A stretch of 23,324 nucleotides of DNA from Bacteroidota bacterium (lineage in GTDB: Bacteria > Bacteroidota > Bacteroidia > Bacteroidales > F082), in the NCBI GenBank assembly GCA_023396415.1, contig JAEWWJ010000108.1, forward strand, positions 1 through 23,324, written 5' to 3'. Position numbers and translations under genes: made by a program. A model generated the notes under the pieces. It saw only the letters and a program-made list of their open reading frames with translations. It was not told where the DNA came from and searched no databases. The first letter of the stretch is position 1. Every line of letters begins with the position of its first letter. Positions 1 to 6,700 of this stretch are shown here, in pieces.

Positions 1-834
1 ATGCTGACCTACTTACCACAAAACAACCTAGAAGATCCACCGATTACTGAATGTTTCGACCCCATCAACAGGGTTGAAGATGCACTCAATCAAATTATTC
101 CTGACAACCCCAACAAGCCTTACGATGTTAAAGATGTGATTCATTATATCGTAGATGAGGGTGAATTTCTTGAAATACAACGCAACTATGCAAAAAATAT
201 CGTGATTGGCTTTGCTAAATTTAACGGTATGCCGGTAGGTATTGTGGCCAACCAGCCTAACTTTTTAGCCGGTGTACTCGATATTGACGCTTCTCGCAAA
301 GCTGCTCGTTTTGTACGTTTTTGCGATGCCTTTAACGTCCCGATCGTTACTTTGGTGGATGTTCCCGGTTTTTTACCCGGTAGCGGACAAGAATATGGTG
401 GTATTATCATCCATGGTGCCAAGTTGTTGTTTGCCTATGGCGAAGCTACGGTGCCAAAAATCACCATTACACTACGGAAATCGTATGGCGGCGCTCATGA
501 TGTAATGGGTTCAAAGCAACTCCGAGGCGACATCAATTACGCTTGGCCCTCGGCAGAAATTGCCGTTATGGGACCTTCCGGAGCCATCGAAGTGCTCGAA
601 GGACGTGCCATCTTGGCCATCAAAGATCCTGTTGAAAGAGCTGCCTTCATCAAAATGAAAGAAGATGAATACCGTGAAAAATTTGCAAATCCTTATGAAG
701 CTGCACGTTACGGTTATATTGATGATGTGATAGAACCACGAAACACACGTTTTAGAGTGATTCGGGCACTTCAGGCATTGGCAACCAAAAAGGATACCAA
801 TCCACCCAAAAAACATTCTAACATACCCTTATAA
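1..834 (+). CDS. mmdA: Methylmalonyl-CoA decarboxylase / acyl-CoA carboxyltransferase alpha subunit, 5'-truncated
   Basis: This is the C-terminal 277 residues of a biotin-dependent carboxyltransferase of the crotonase fold, which moves CO2 between (methyl)malonyl-CoA and carrier biotin. The frame is open from the first base. In family members the opening residues (LTYLPQNN) lie in mid-protein, so the ATG at position 1 is an internal methionine and the real start lies left of the window; full-length relatives are about 515 residues. Family signatures visible here are PGFLPGSGQEYGG around residues 121-133, the glycine-rich oxyanion stretch RKSYGGAHDVMGS around 160-172 and AVMGPSGAIEVL around 188-199. 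Genes for the membrane anchor, biotin carrier and beta channel follow within a few bases each. That context favours the sodium-pump decarboxylase over a soluble propionyl-CoA carboxylase, but the alpha subunit sequence alone does not separate the two. The likely role is conversion of methylmalonyl-CoA to propionyl-CoA with Na+ export. Confidence 0.93.
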   Translation: MLTYLPQNNLEDPPITECFDPINRVEDALNQIIPDNPNKPYDVKDVIHYIVDEGEFLEIQRNYAKNIVIGFAKFNGMPVGIVANQPNFLAGVLDIDASRKAARFVRFCDAFNVPIVTLVDVPGFLPGSGQEYGGIIIHGAKLLFAYGEATVPKITITLRKSYGGAHDVMGSKQLRGDINYAWPSAEIAVMGPSGAIEVLEGRAILAIKDPVERAAFIKMKEDEYREKFANPYEAARYGYIDDVIEPRNTRFRVIRALQALATKKDTNPPKKHSNIPL

Positions 835-844
835 AACGCTGATT

Positions 845-1210
845 ATGATATTATTATCAGATTTTGAAGTCACTGAAACCGTTCTTGCCGAGGGAATGGT
901 AGTAACATTTGTTGGTTACATCATTGTTTTTGTTGCATTGGTGTTGCTGTACTTCATCTTTGATTTGCTCTCAAAGGTTTTGAACTCGCAAATTAGATCA
1001 AAACTGATGCGACAAGGTAAGATTCCCAAGACAGATAAAACCAGTGATTTTTCAGTTCCCGGCGAAGTTACAGCCGCGATCGGTCTTGCATTGTATATGT
1101 CAACCCAATTGCATGATGAAGAAAGTAATGTGATAACAATTAAAAAGGTTTCAAGGGTTTACTCGCCTTGGAGCTCGAAAATATATGGATTGAGAGGTTT
1201 GCACCGTTAA
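845..1210 (+). CDS. OadG-family sodium pump decarboxylase gamma/delta subunit
   Basis: This 121-residue membrane anchor belongs to the Na+-translocating decarboxylase family. One strong transmembrane segment spans about residues 17-42 (MVVTFVGYIIVFVALVLLYFIF region). A short charged linker follows. The C-terminal half matches the Bacteroidetes form of the family: a GEVTAAIGLALYM stretch, then a LHDEESNVITIKKV stretch and an ending of the type YSPWSSKIYGL. In this family the small subunit holds the alpha subunit to the membrane and helps assemble it with the beta channel. It starts 10 bp after the alpha-subunit stop and ends 11 bp before the biotin carrier, so the genes are almost certainly co-transcribed. 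No independent promoter is apparent. Confidence 0.88.
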   Translation: MILLSDFEVTETVLAEGMVVTFVGYIIVFVALVLLYFIFDLLSKVLNSQIRSKLMRQGKIPKTDKTSDFSVPGEVTAAIGLALYMSTQLHDEESNVITIKKVSRVYSPWSSKIYGLRGLHR

Positions 1211-1221
1211 GTTAAAAAACT

Positions 1222-1653
1222 ATGAGAAATTTTAAGTTCAATATCCGCGGAAACAATTACGAAGTAGAAATACTTAAGCTCGAAGGCAATAGCGCTGAGG
1301 TAGAGGTGAATGGAACGCTCTATCAAGTGGAGATGGAGCGAAGGAAAATAGAGTCGAAAACACCAATTTTGGTGCGTTCAGCGGTACCATCCTCACCATC
1401 AAAGAGCGAAGTCAAAATGTCGTCAGGCGAAAAGGGAGCATTGTCAAAAGTGATTGCTCCCCTGCCGGGAAACATTATGAATGTGCTGGTGAAAGTAGGC
1501 GACCATGTAAAAAGGGGCGACAAACTTTTAATGTACGAAGCCATGAAAATGGAAAACAATCTTTTGGCCGAAAAAGAAGGAAAAATTAAAAGCATCCTCG
1601 TGAAAGAAGGCGACAGTGTGCTGCAAGGCGATTTGTTAATTGAAATGGAATAA
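1222..1653 (+). CDS. mmdC: Biotin carboxyl carrier subunit of the decarboxylase
   Basis: A 143-residue biotin carrier. The N-terminal part (about 1-40) is a small beta domain seen in related carriers. A flexible Ser/Pro/Lys linker lies near 55-72. The biotinyl domain occupies about 73-143, opening with IAPLPGNIMNV and carrying the canonical EAMKMEN loop. Lys109 in AMKM (residues 107-110) is the expected biotinylated residue. The arm carries CO2 from the alpha subunit to the beta channel, where decarboxylation drives Na+ export. The gene lies between oadG-like and mmdB genes with gaps of 11 and 4 bp. A holocarboxylase synthetase (BirA) must act on it but is not in the window. Confidence 0.92.
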   Translation: MRNFKFNIRGNNYEVEILKLEGNSAEVEVNGTLYQVEMERRKIESKTPILVRSAVPSSPSKSEVKMSSGEKGALSKVIAPLPGNIMNVLVKVGDHVKRGDKLLMYEAMKMENNLLAEKEGKIKSILVKEGDSVLQGDLLIEME

Positions 1654-1657
1654 GGTT

Positions 1658-3016
1658 ATGCAGTTTAAAAAAGTTCTTACTGTTTTTGCCATCATAGCAG
1701 TGCTGGCTGTTGTGCATCTGCTGGTTACAAGCCAGCCCGGCATGGCTGTAAAAGTTTTCGACAGCAATATGCATTCAACAAGCTTAAGCAGTGAAGCCAC
1801 TAACGGCGATTTTTCCTTCATGGACTATGCACGCTTCAAAGCCGTTGAAGGCGTTGGTAAGTTTATAGCATTCACCGGCTTTAGAAATGCTACATCGGGC
1901 CATTTAATGATGATATTGGTTGGCTTGTTCTTTATCTATTTGGCCATCAAATATGATTACGAGCCTTTGCTGCTTATTCCAATCGGAACAGGCGTTATCA
2001 TTGGCAATATTCCTTTCTTCCAAGATGGTGGCGTTAACTTGCAGTTAGGCATCTATCAAGAGGGTAGCGTATTAAATTATCTTTATTATGGTGTAACTAA
2101 AGGAATTTATCCGCCACTGATCTTTTTGGGTATTGGCGCCATGACCGATTTTTCATCATTGATTTCCAACCCACGGCTGATGCTTCTGGGTGCGGCCGCC
2201 CAAATTGGTATTTTTATGACCTTTCTGGGTGCGCTTTACCTTGGTTTCAACCTTCCCGAAGCCGCTTCAATTGGTATCATTGGAGGTGCCGACGGCCCAA
2301 CGGCTATCTTTCTTTCATCGAAATTGGCCAGTGGAAACCCGGTACATGGCTACGAAACCAAAAATTTAATTGGACCTATAGCCATAGCCGCCTATTCATA
2401 CATGGCCCTGGTACCGGTGATTCAGCCACCCATTATGCGGTTGCTCACCACCAAAAAAGAAAAAGTGATCCGCATGAAACCCCCTCGTCAGGTGAGTAAG
2501 CTCGAAAAAATCATGTTCCCTATCGTGGGTTTAATTTTAACTACTTTCATTTCTCCCGGCGCACTTCCACTTCTTGGCATGTTGTTTTTTGGTAATATAT
2601 TGAAAGAAAGCGGTGTCACCAAACGGCTTGCCGATACAGCGAGAAACTCTATGATTGATATTGTAACCATTCTCTTGGGCTTAACAGTGGGTGCTTCCAC
2701 ACAAGCCGACGTTTTTTTAACAAGTGAATCTATGCTCATCTTTGTTTTAGGAGCTTTATCATTTATGGTAGCTACAGCAGGTGGGATACTTTTTGCCAAG
2801 GTGATGAATCTTTTCTTAAGTCAAGAAAACAAAATCAACCCCTTCATTGGTGCGGCCGGAGTTTCAGCAGTTCCTGACAGTGCACGTGTTGCACACATGG
2901 AAGGTCAAAAATACGACTCCTCTAACTACCTGTTAATGCACGCCATGGGACCCAACGTAGCGGGGGTCATTGGATCTGCAGTAGCAGCAGGTATATTGAT
3001 GAGTTTTCTGATGTAG
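1658..3016 (+). CDS. mmdB: Sodium ion-translocating decarboxylase beta subunit
   Basis: This 452-residue polytopic membrane protein is the Na+ channel of oxaloacetate/methylmalonyl-CoA decarboxylases. It decarboxylates carboxybiotin and pumps Na+. The family signature GGADGPT lies at residues 209-215; its Asp (D212 here) corresponds to the conserved Asp shown in the family to be needed for Na+ and proton handling. The C-terminal MGPNVAGVIGSAVAAGI motif is also typical. I chose the ATG at 1658 (MQFKKVL), 4 bp after the carrier stop; an in-frame TTG at 1640 would overlap the carrier gene. The N terminus has an additional hydrophobic segment (about 4-24) and a roughly 50-residue linker before the family core starts at about residue 60. 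It ends 40 bp before the preferred start of the kinase gene. Confidence 0.93.
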   Translation: MQFKKVLTVFAIIAVLAVVHLLVTSQPGMAVKVFDSNMHSTSLSSEATNGDFSFMDYARFKAVEGVGKFIAFTGFRNATSGHLMMILVGLFFIYLAIKYDYEPLLLIPIGTGVIIGNIPFFQDGGVNLQLGIYQEGSVLNYLYYGVTKGIYPPLIFLGIGAMTDFSSLISNPRLMLLGAAAQIGIFMTFLGALYLGFNLPEAASIGIIGGADGPTAIFLSSKLASGNPVHGYETKNLIGPIAIAAYSYMALVPVIQPPIMRLLTTKKEKVIRMKPPRQVSKLEKIMFPIVGLILTTFISPGALPLLGMLFFGNILKESGVTKRLADTARNSMIDIVTILLGLTVGASTQADVFLTSESMLIFVLGALSFMVATAGGILFAKVMNLFLSQENKINPFIGAAGVSAVPDSARVAHMEGQKYDSSNYLLMHAMGPNVAGVIGSAVAAGILMSFLM

Positions 3017-3032
3017 ATTTTTTCTACATTTG
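3011..3032 (+). promoter_or_regulatory. Small hairpin plus -7-like box at the mmdB/udk junction
   Basis: The sequence ATGTAGA (3011-3017) pairs perfectly with TCTACAT (3023-3029) around a five-T loop, and the left arm contains the mmdB stop codon. The right arm overlaps TACATTTG (3025-3032), a full match to the Bacteroidetes -7 consensus TAnnTTTG. I see no good -33 box at the right distance. The 7-bp stem is AT-rich, so it is at best a weak attenuator. The site may be an internal promoter for uridine kinase, 24 bp before its start codon. Confidence 0.3.
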
Positions 3033-3056
3033 ACAACGTTAACCAAACGTATCAAC

Positions 3057-3668
3057 ATGCTGGTAATCGGTATCGCGGGGGGCTCAGGCTCCGGCAAAAC
3101 TACTGTTGTGAAAAAAATTATCAGAGCACTCCCAAATAGCTCTGTATCAATTATATCACAAGATTCTTATTATAAGGACAACGGTCATTTGAGCTCCGAA
3201 GACCGCAAAAAGATCAATTTCGATCATCCCTCCTCGATCGAATTTGATCTTTTAATTGAGCAAATTGACCAGCTTCGCAAGGGCGAAGTGATACAGATGC
3301 CCATCTATTCGTATGTCACCTGTGCCCGTTCGCGGGAAACAATCCCCGTAAAACCTACTAAAGTCGTCATTGTTGAGGGCATTTTAGTACTTACCAATGC
3401 CGAATTGCGTCAAAGAATGGACATCAAAATTTATGTGGATGCCGATGGCGACGACCGCTTGATGCGCATTATTCAGCGCGATATTGAAGAAAGAGGACGT
3501 ACCTTTATCGAAGTACTCAAGCACTACGAAACTTTTGTGAAGCCGATGCACCTTCAGTTTATTGACCCCACAAAACGTTTTGCCGACATCATCATACCGC
3601 AAGGAGGTGCCAATCAGGTAGCCATTGATATCGTTGCATCGAGAATTAGAATGAACCTCAACAATTAA
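3057..3668 (+). CDS. udk: Uridine kinase
   Basis: A 203-residue cytosolic P-loop kinase that phosphorylates uridine and cytidine with ATP or GTP in pyrimidine salvage. The Walker A stretch GIAGGSGSGKTT lies at residues 5-16. The substrate-site motif NFDHPSSIEFD, the Walker-B-like VVIVEGILVL strand and the C-terminal KPMHLQFIDPTKRFADIIIPQGG region (broken here only by normal substitutions) are all typical of Udk, and the length is normal. I prefer the ATG at 3057 because it places the P-loop at the usual distance from the N terminus; a TTG at 3030 would add nine residues. The -7-like TACATTTG upstream could give it a promoter of its own, otherwise it is the fifth gene of the decarboxylase transcript. 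The next gene starts 10 bp after its stop. Confidence 0.93.
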   Translation: MLVIGIAGGSGSGKTTVVKKIIRALPNSSVSIISQDSYYKDNGHLSSEDRKKINFDHPSSIEFDLLIEQIDQLRKGEVIQMPIYSYVTCARSRETIPVKPTKVVIVEGILVLTNAELRQRMDIKIYVDADGDDRLMRIIQRDIEERGRTFIEVLKHYETFVKPMHLQFIDPTKRFADIIIPQGGANQVAIDIVASRIRMNLNN

Positions 3669-3678
3669 ACTGTCACCC

Positions 3679-4647
3679 ATGAAACAACTCACTTTTTCAC
3701 TCGCACTGGTCTTTACCTTTGTTCTGATTTTTATTGGCTGCAGCAAAACCGAACAGCCTACAATGACTGAAAATTGGTCGTATTACGGCACCAAAGATGG
3801 CTTGGTTGACAACAACATCAACGATTTGGCCAAAGACATCGTTGGCAATATTTGGGTGGCAACAGAGTTTGGGGCTTCAAAATTTGACGGCACCATTTGG
3901 ACAAAATACAATACGCCGCAAGGGTTGATTCATCACCAAGTGAACACCATAGCCGTCGGAATCGATCAAAAAGTTTGGTTTGGAACACCTTTTGGGTTGT
4001 CGTCTTATTTTAACAACCAATGGCACTCATTCGATGTCAATTCGGGCTTGGGTTATAATTTTGTTTATGATATTGCATTGGACAATGAGAACCATCCTTG
4101 GGTGGCAACAGGACATGGGGTGAGCTATTTCGATGGAAACAATTGGAGCGTTTATGTTAAAAATCAAGGGGAAGCACTGGTGCACAATATTGTACGCTCG
4201 GTTGTTGTGGACAATAGGAACGACAAGTGGTTTGGAACAGAGTATGGCATTTCGCGCTTTGATGGAACAAATTGGCAGACTTTTTTGGCCGGAAATAATC
4301 AGGCAGGTTTTGTTGTTTCATTATTTCACGACGATGATGAGCTGTGGATTGGCTCGCTGGCCGGCGCAACACAGTACAAAAACAATCAATTTATTGATTA
4401 TTCAATGGAAAACGGCCTTGTGAACAGCCGAGTTGATGTTATAGCCAAAGACAAAGACGGAACTCTCTGGTTTGGAACACCCTTTGGCGCCAGCTCCTTC
4501 GATGGAACCACCTGGAAAACCTATTCTGATAAAAATGGCCTCCCCGATAAATGGGTGACCAGCATTTTGGTAGATGACGAAAACAACATTTGGTTTGGCA
4601 CCAAAACCAGAGGTATTGCAGTTTTAAAACGTAAGAAAGTCCTTTAA
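3679..4647 (+). CDS. Seven-repeat 'two-component regulator propeller' lipoprotein
   Basis: A 322-residue predicted exported lipoprotein. The N-terminal hydrophobic segment (about 5-20) ends in a lipobox FIGC with Cys21 as the lipidation site. The rest is almost entirely propeller repeats of about 41 residues. Each has a hydrophobic strand, a W-[VFI]-[GA]-[TS] core (W59, W100, W141, W184, W223, W264, W305), then usually an F-DG-x-W strand. Seven cores plus an N-terminal strand (ENWSYYGT) that could close the last blade suggest a complete seven-bladed propeller standing alone. Such repeats are best known as periplasmic sensor halves of Bacteroidetes hybrid two-component systems, but no kinase or output domain is present here. 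It starts 10 bp after uridine kinase. Its ligand and role are unknown. Confidence 0.85.
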   Translation: MKQLTFSLALVFTFVLIFIGCSKTEQPTMTENWSYYGTKDGLVDNNINDLAKDIVGNIWVATEFGASKFDGTIWTKYNTPQGLIHHQVNTIAVGIDQKVWFGTPFGLSSYFNNQWHSFDVNSGLGYNFVYDIALDNENHPWVATGHGVSYFDGNNWSVYVKNQGEALVHNIVRSVVVDNRNDKWFGTEYGISRFDGTNWQTFLAGNNQAGFVVSLFHDDDELWIGSLAGATQYKNNQFIDYSMENGLVNSRVDVIAKDKDGTLWFGTPFGASSFDGTTWKTYSDKNGLPDKWVTSILVDDENNIWFGTKTRGIAVLKRKKVL

Positions 4648-4702
4648 AACTGAACATTTACAGCAAATCAATTGTTTAAATTTTTTCAAAAATTTTAATG
4701 CA

Positions 4703-4906
4703 ATGCTCAAAAAGAAAATAAAATCACCCTGTCAGCTTATTTGTACCTATGACGAAGAAAATATTTGTGTGGGTTGTTATCGCTCAAGCGAAGAAGTGGC
4801 CAAATGGGACAGTTATACGGATGAAATGAAGCTTAAAGTACTTGAAAATACTGCAAAGCGACGTGCTGACAAAGGCGGAGGTGACTATTACGGAACTTTC
4901 GGATGA
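4703..4906 (+). CDS. DUF1289-family small cysteine protein
   Basis: A 67-residue protein matching the DUF1289 pattern SPCxxxC-x7-CxGCxR. Here the cysteines are C10, C14, C22 and C25, followed by a helix of the EEVAKWDSYTDEMK type. The four cysteines suggest a metal or Fe-S site, but the biochemical role of the family is not settled. The tail is rich in glycine and basic residues. It starts 55 bp after the propeller lipoprotein. A strong terminator begins one base after its stop, so it is the last gene of the rightward block. The start is the only ATG in this frame that precedes the cysteine motif. Confidence 0.85.
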   Translation: MLKKKIKSPCQLICTYDEENICVGCYRSSEEVAKWDSYTDEMKLKVLENTAKRRADKGGGDYYGTFG

Positions 4907-4907
4907 A

Positions 4908-4937
4908 AAAAACGCGACAATTTCTTGTCGCGTTTTT
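4908..4937 (+). terminator. Intrinsic terminator after the DUF1289 gene
   Basis: A perfect 13-bp inverted repeat (arms 4908-4920 and 4925-4937) encloses a TTTC loop. The stem core is ACGCGACAA / TTGTCGCGT, with A-runs on the left and a T-run on the right. It ends the rightward 1-4906 block. Because the A and T runs are symmetrical it could also stop leftward transcription arriving from the gene at 5033-5692. Confidence 0.9.
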
Positions 4938-5032
4938 GTTTTGTCCTTTATTGATGACCTTCTAAGCCAGCCATCGAACCATCTAAAGGTTTATAAGGTA
5001 TTCGTTTGAGGTAAACCCCTTAAATTTGATGT

Positions 5033-5692
5033 TTACTTTTCCATCCATTCAGGAAGCGCATAAGCGTGCCCACGACCGGCATATGGCGCAGTAACAAGTG
5101 CTTTTTTCCGATCGGAAGTAAGTTTTACCAAGCATTGGTTCAATTTTACCCTTGTTTTTTCTTCGCCTTGGTATTGCCCCTCGGCGATGGCTCTTGCAGT
5201 AATATCTTCTAAAATAAGTCTGCTGATGACAGGTTCTCCGCGCTGGGTAACGCTATCCATAATCAATTGATCCCAGTATGAGTGACCTTGAGGTTTGCGA
5301 CCTTTTTTCCCTGGGGTTGTGGTGACGTTTTTAACGTCTTTTTTCTTTGCCACTTTCTTTTTAGCAGCAGATTTTGCAGCCTTAACCTTTACGGGTTTAA
5401 CCTTTGCAGTTTCAACGACTTCTTTTTTAACTTCGGGTTCCATCTCAGGCTCATCCACCTCTACTTCTTCCAACTCAACATATTCAAGCTCTTCCATGCC
5501 TTGGGCGCGTTCACGTTGCATAGCAGCTTTGGCACGCTCGTTACGTCTTTTAATGGCTTCGTGCTCATTTTCAAGCTCCGAAATTTTTCCTTTTACGTAG
5601 CCAAGTTTGTATTTCAGTTTGCGCAATTCTGAATGGTACTCATTTAAGAGATCCAAAACGTCAAATTCATTCAATTTTTGTGGGAATTTCAT
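5033..5692 (-). CDS. Coiled-coil, Lys-rich, H1-like protein of unknown function
   Basis: I do not recognise a named family for this 219-residue protein, but its composition is distinctive. Residues about 15-65 are charged and heptad-like, probably a coiled coil. Residues 67-88 are strongly acidic. Residues about 89-134 are Lys/Ala/Val-rich with KSAAKKKVAKKK and a KKGRKPQG stretch that resembles a weak AT-hook. The C terminus (about 137-219) looks globular, with helices around YWDQLIMDSV and ITARAIAEG and a closing hairpin, reminiscent of a winged helix. The layout recalls linker-histone-like bacterial proteins, so DNA or RNA binding is an inference. I chose the ATG at 5692; an in-frame TTG at 5713 would overlap the promoter-like box at 5711-5718. 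It stands alone on its strand after a long gap. Confidence 0.7.
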   Translation of the reverse strand: MKFPQKLNEFDVLDLLNEYHSELRKLKYKLGYVKGKISELENEHEAIKRRNERAKAAMQRERAQGMEELEYVELEEVEVDEPEMEPEVKKEVVETAKVKPVKVKAAKSAAKKKVAKKKDVKNVTTTPGKKGRKPQGHSYWDQLIMDSVTQRGEPVISRLILEDITARAIAEGQYQGEEKTRVKLNQCLVKLTSDRKKALVTAPYAGRGHAYALPEWMEK

Positions 5693-5996
5693 AGCTCTAT
5701 ATTTTTTTGACAAAAGTAAAGTCTTTTATATAATAAATTAATTAAAAATAGCAATTTTTTTAATTTTTTATTTTCTTGAACCAATTTCTATTTCTAAACA
5801 AATGCAATAATAGTTATAATAAACTACCTATCAGACATTTAAATTTCATCAATTAGCACCGCAATTCTTTCTTGAGTTAAAAGAATAATGATGTGTAACA
5901 CCCTTATAAATAGCAACAATCGAGCTGAATATACCTAATATACCATAAATTGAAAGCTGGAAAGGTTGAAATAAACACCCAGAAAAGTTAAAACTG
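5693..5996. other. AT-rich intergenic stretch, no gene seen
   Basis: About 300 bp lie between the start of the H1-like gene and the end of tsaB, both on the minus strand. The sequence is strongly AT-rich with many short A and T runs. Apart from the -7-like box at 5711-5718 I see no coding frame, hairpin terminator, tRNA or repeat. The gap and the separate promoter suggest that the H1-like gene is not part of the tsaB transcript. Confidence 0.6.
5711..5718 (-). promoter_or_regulatory. Bacteroidetes -7 box for the H1-like gene
   Basis: The minus strand reads TACTTTTG, a full match to TAnnTTTG, 18 bp before the chosen ATG. No clear -33 TTTG is seen at the expected 19-21 bp. The position supports the ATG at 5692 over the upstream TTG. 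Confidence 0.4.
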
Positions 5997-6698
5997 CTAT
6001 TCCCTCAGACCCTTAACTCTTGGAATTCCCGCAATAAAATCTTTGAGGTAAAAGGGTTCAAAATAGGCCAAGTTCTCAAAGTCTTTTTGATCAAACGCCT
6101 TTAGTGCCAAGGAAACCATCTGACGCACAGAACATTCTAACTCAATAAACCTTGCCTTGGGCTGCTTCTGAAACAACGATTTGCATTTTGGAGCACCGTC
6201 GCCGGCGAAATAAATGGTGTGTTCTGACCAAAGGTGCTGAAAACTATCCTCATTCACAGGCAGAGCATGGGTTTGCTGAACAGGAACCAAATCTCGGTCA
6301 AACAAAGCTGCATAAACTTCCATGCGACGGGCATCAATCATCGGACAAAAAAGCGTATTGGACTCCATTTGTTTCAACTGGTTTTTCATTCCAAAAGCAA
6401 GCGCCTCAAGCGTATCAATTGCAATTAAAGGTTTATCCAAGGCATAACAAAAACCTTTTGCAGTTGAAACCCCTATGCGTAGGCCGGTATATGAACCGGG
6501 ACCTTTGCTTACCGCAACGGCATCGAGCTTTTCAATAGGCAGTGAAGCCTCAGTTAAAACTTCTTGAATAAAAGTAGTAATCCATTCAGCATGAGACTTT
6601 TGGTCGTGGCTCTCTTTGATTGCCACCAATCCATCATGCGTACAAACGCCAACAGAACAAACCTGTGTGGCAGTTTCAATCAACAAAATATTTGCCAT
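5997..6698 (-). CDS. tsaB: tRNA threonylcarbamoyladenosine biosynthesis protein TsaB
   Basis: A 233-residue ASKHA-fold protein. TsaB pairs with TsaD (and TsaE) to make t6A37 on ANN-decoding tRNAs; it has no transferase activity of its own and serves as the dimerising partner. The N terminus ILLIETATQVCSVGV and the KGPGSYTGLRIG motif at residues 65-76 are the clearest family marks, followed by AIDTLEALA. The length is normal. It starts 2 bp after the adaptor gene's stop, so it is read from the adaptor's transcript. TsaD and TsaE are not in the window. Confidence 0.94.
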   Translation of the reverse strand: MANILLIETATQVCSVGVCTHDGLVAIKESHDQKSHAEWITTFIQEVLTEASLPIEKLDAVAVSKGPGSYTGLRIGVSTAKGFCYALDKPLIAIDTLEALAFGMKNQLKQMESNTLFCPMIDARRMEVYAALFDRDLVPVQQTHALPVNEDSFQHLWSEHTIYFAGDGAPKCKSLFQKQPKARFIELECSVRQMVSLALKAFDQKDFENLAYFEPFYLKDFIAGIPRVKGLRE

Positions 6699-6700
6699 TG

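Noticed and set aside
1..834. ATG at position 1 as a true gene start
   Set aside because: The following residues match the middle of the carboxyltransferase family, so the window edge happens to fall on an internal methionine codon.
4125..4423. Possible overlapping plus-strand gene inside the propeller gene
   Set aside because: It is a shifted reading of the propeller repeats and has no recognisable protein features.
3970..4500. Repeated DNA words such as GTTTGGAACACC
   Set aside because: They are explained by the protein-level propeller repeats (W-F-G-T-P-F-G) and are not a separate DNA repeat element.
5282..5632. Long open frames on the plus strand across the H1-like gene
   Set aside because: They are Phe/Ser-rich reverse readings of the Lys-rich and Glu-rich codons of the minus-strand gene, with no start context or similarity.
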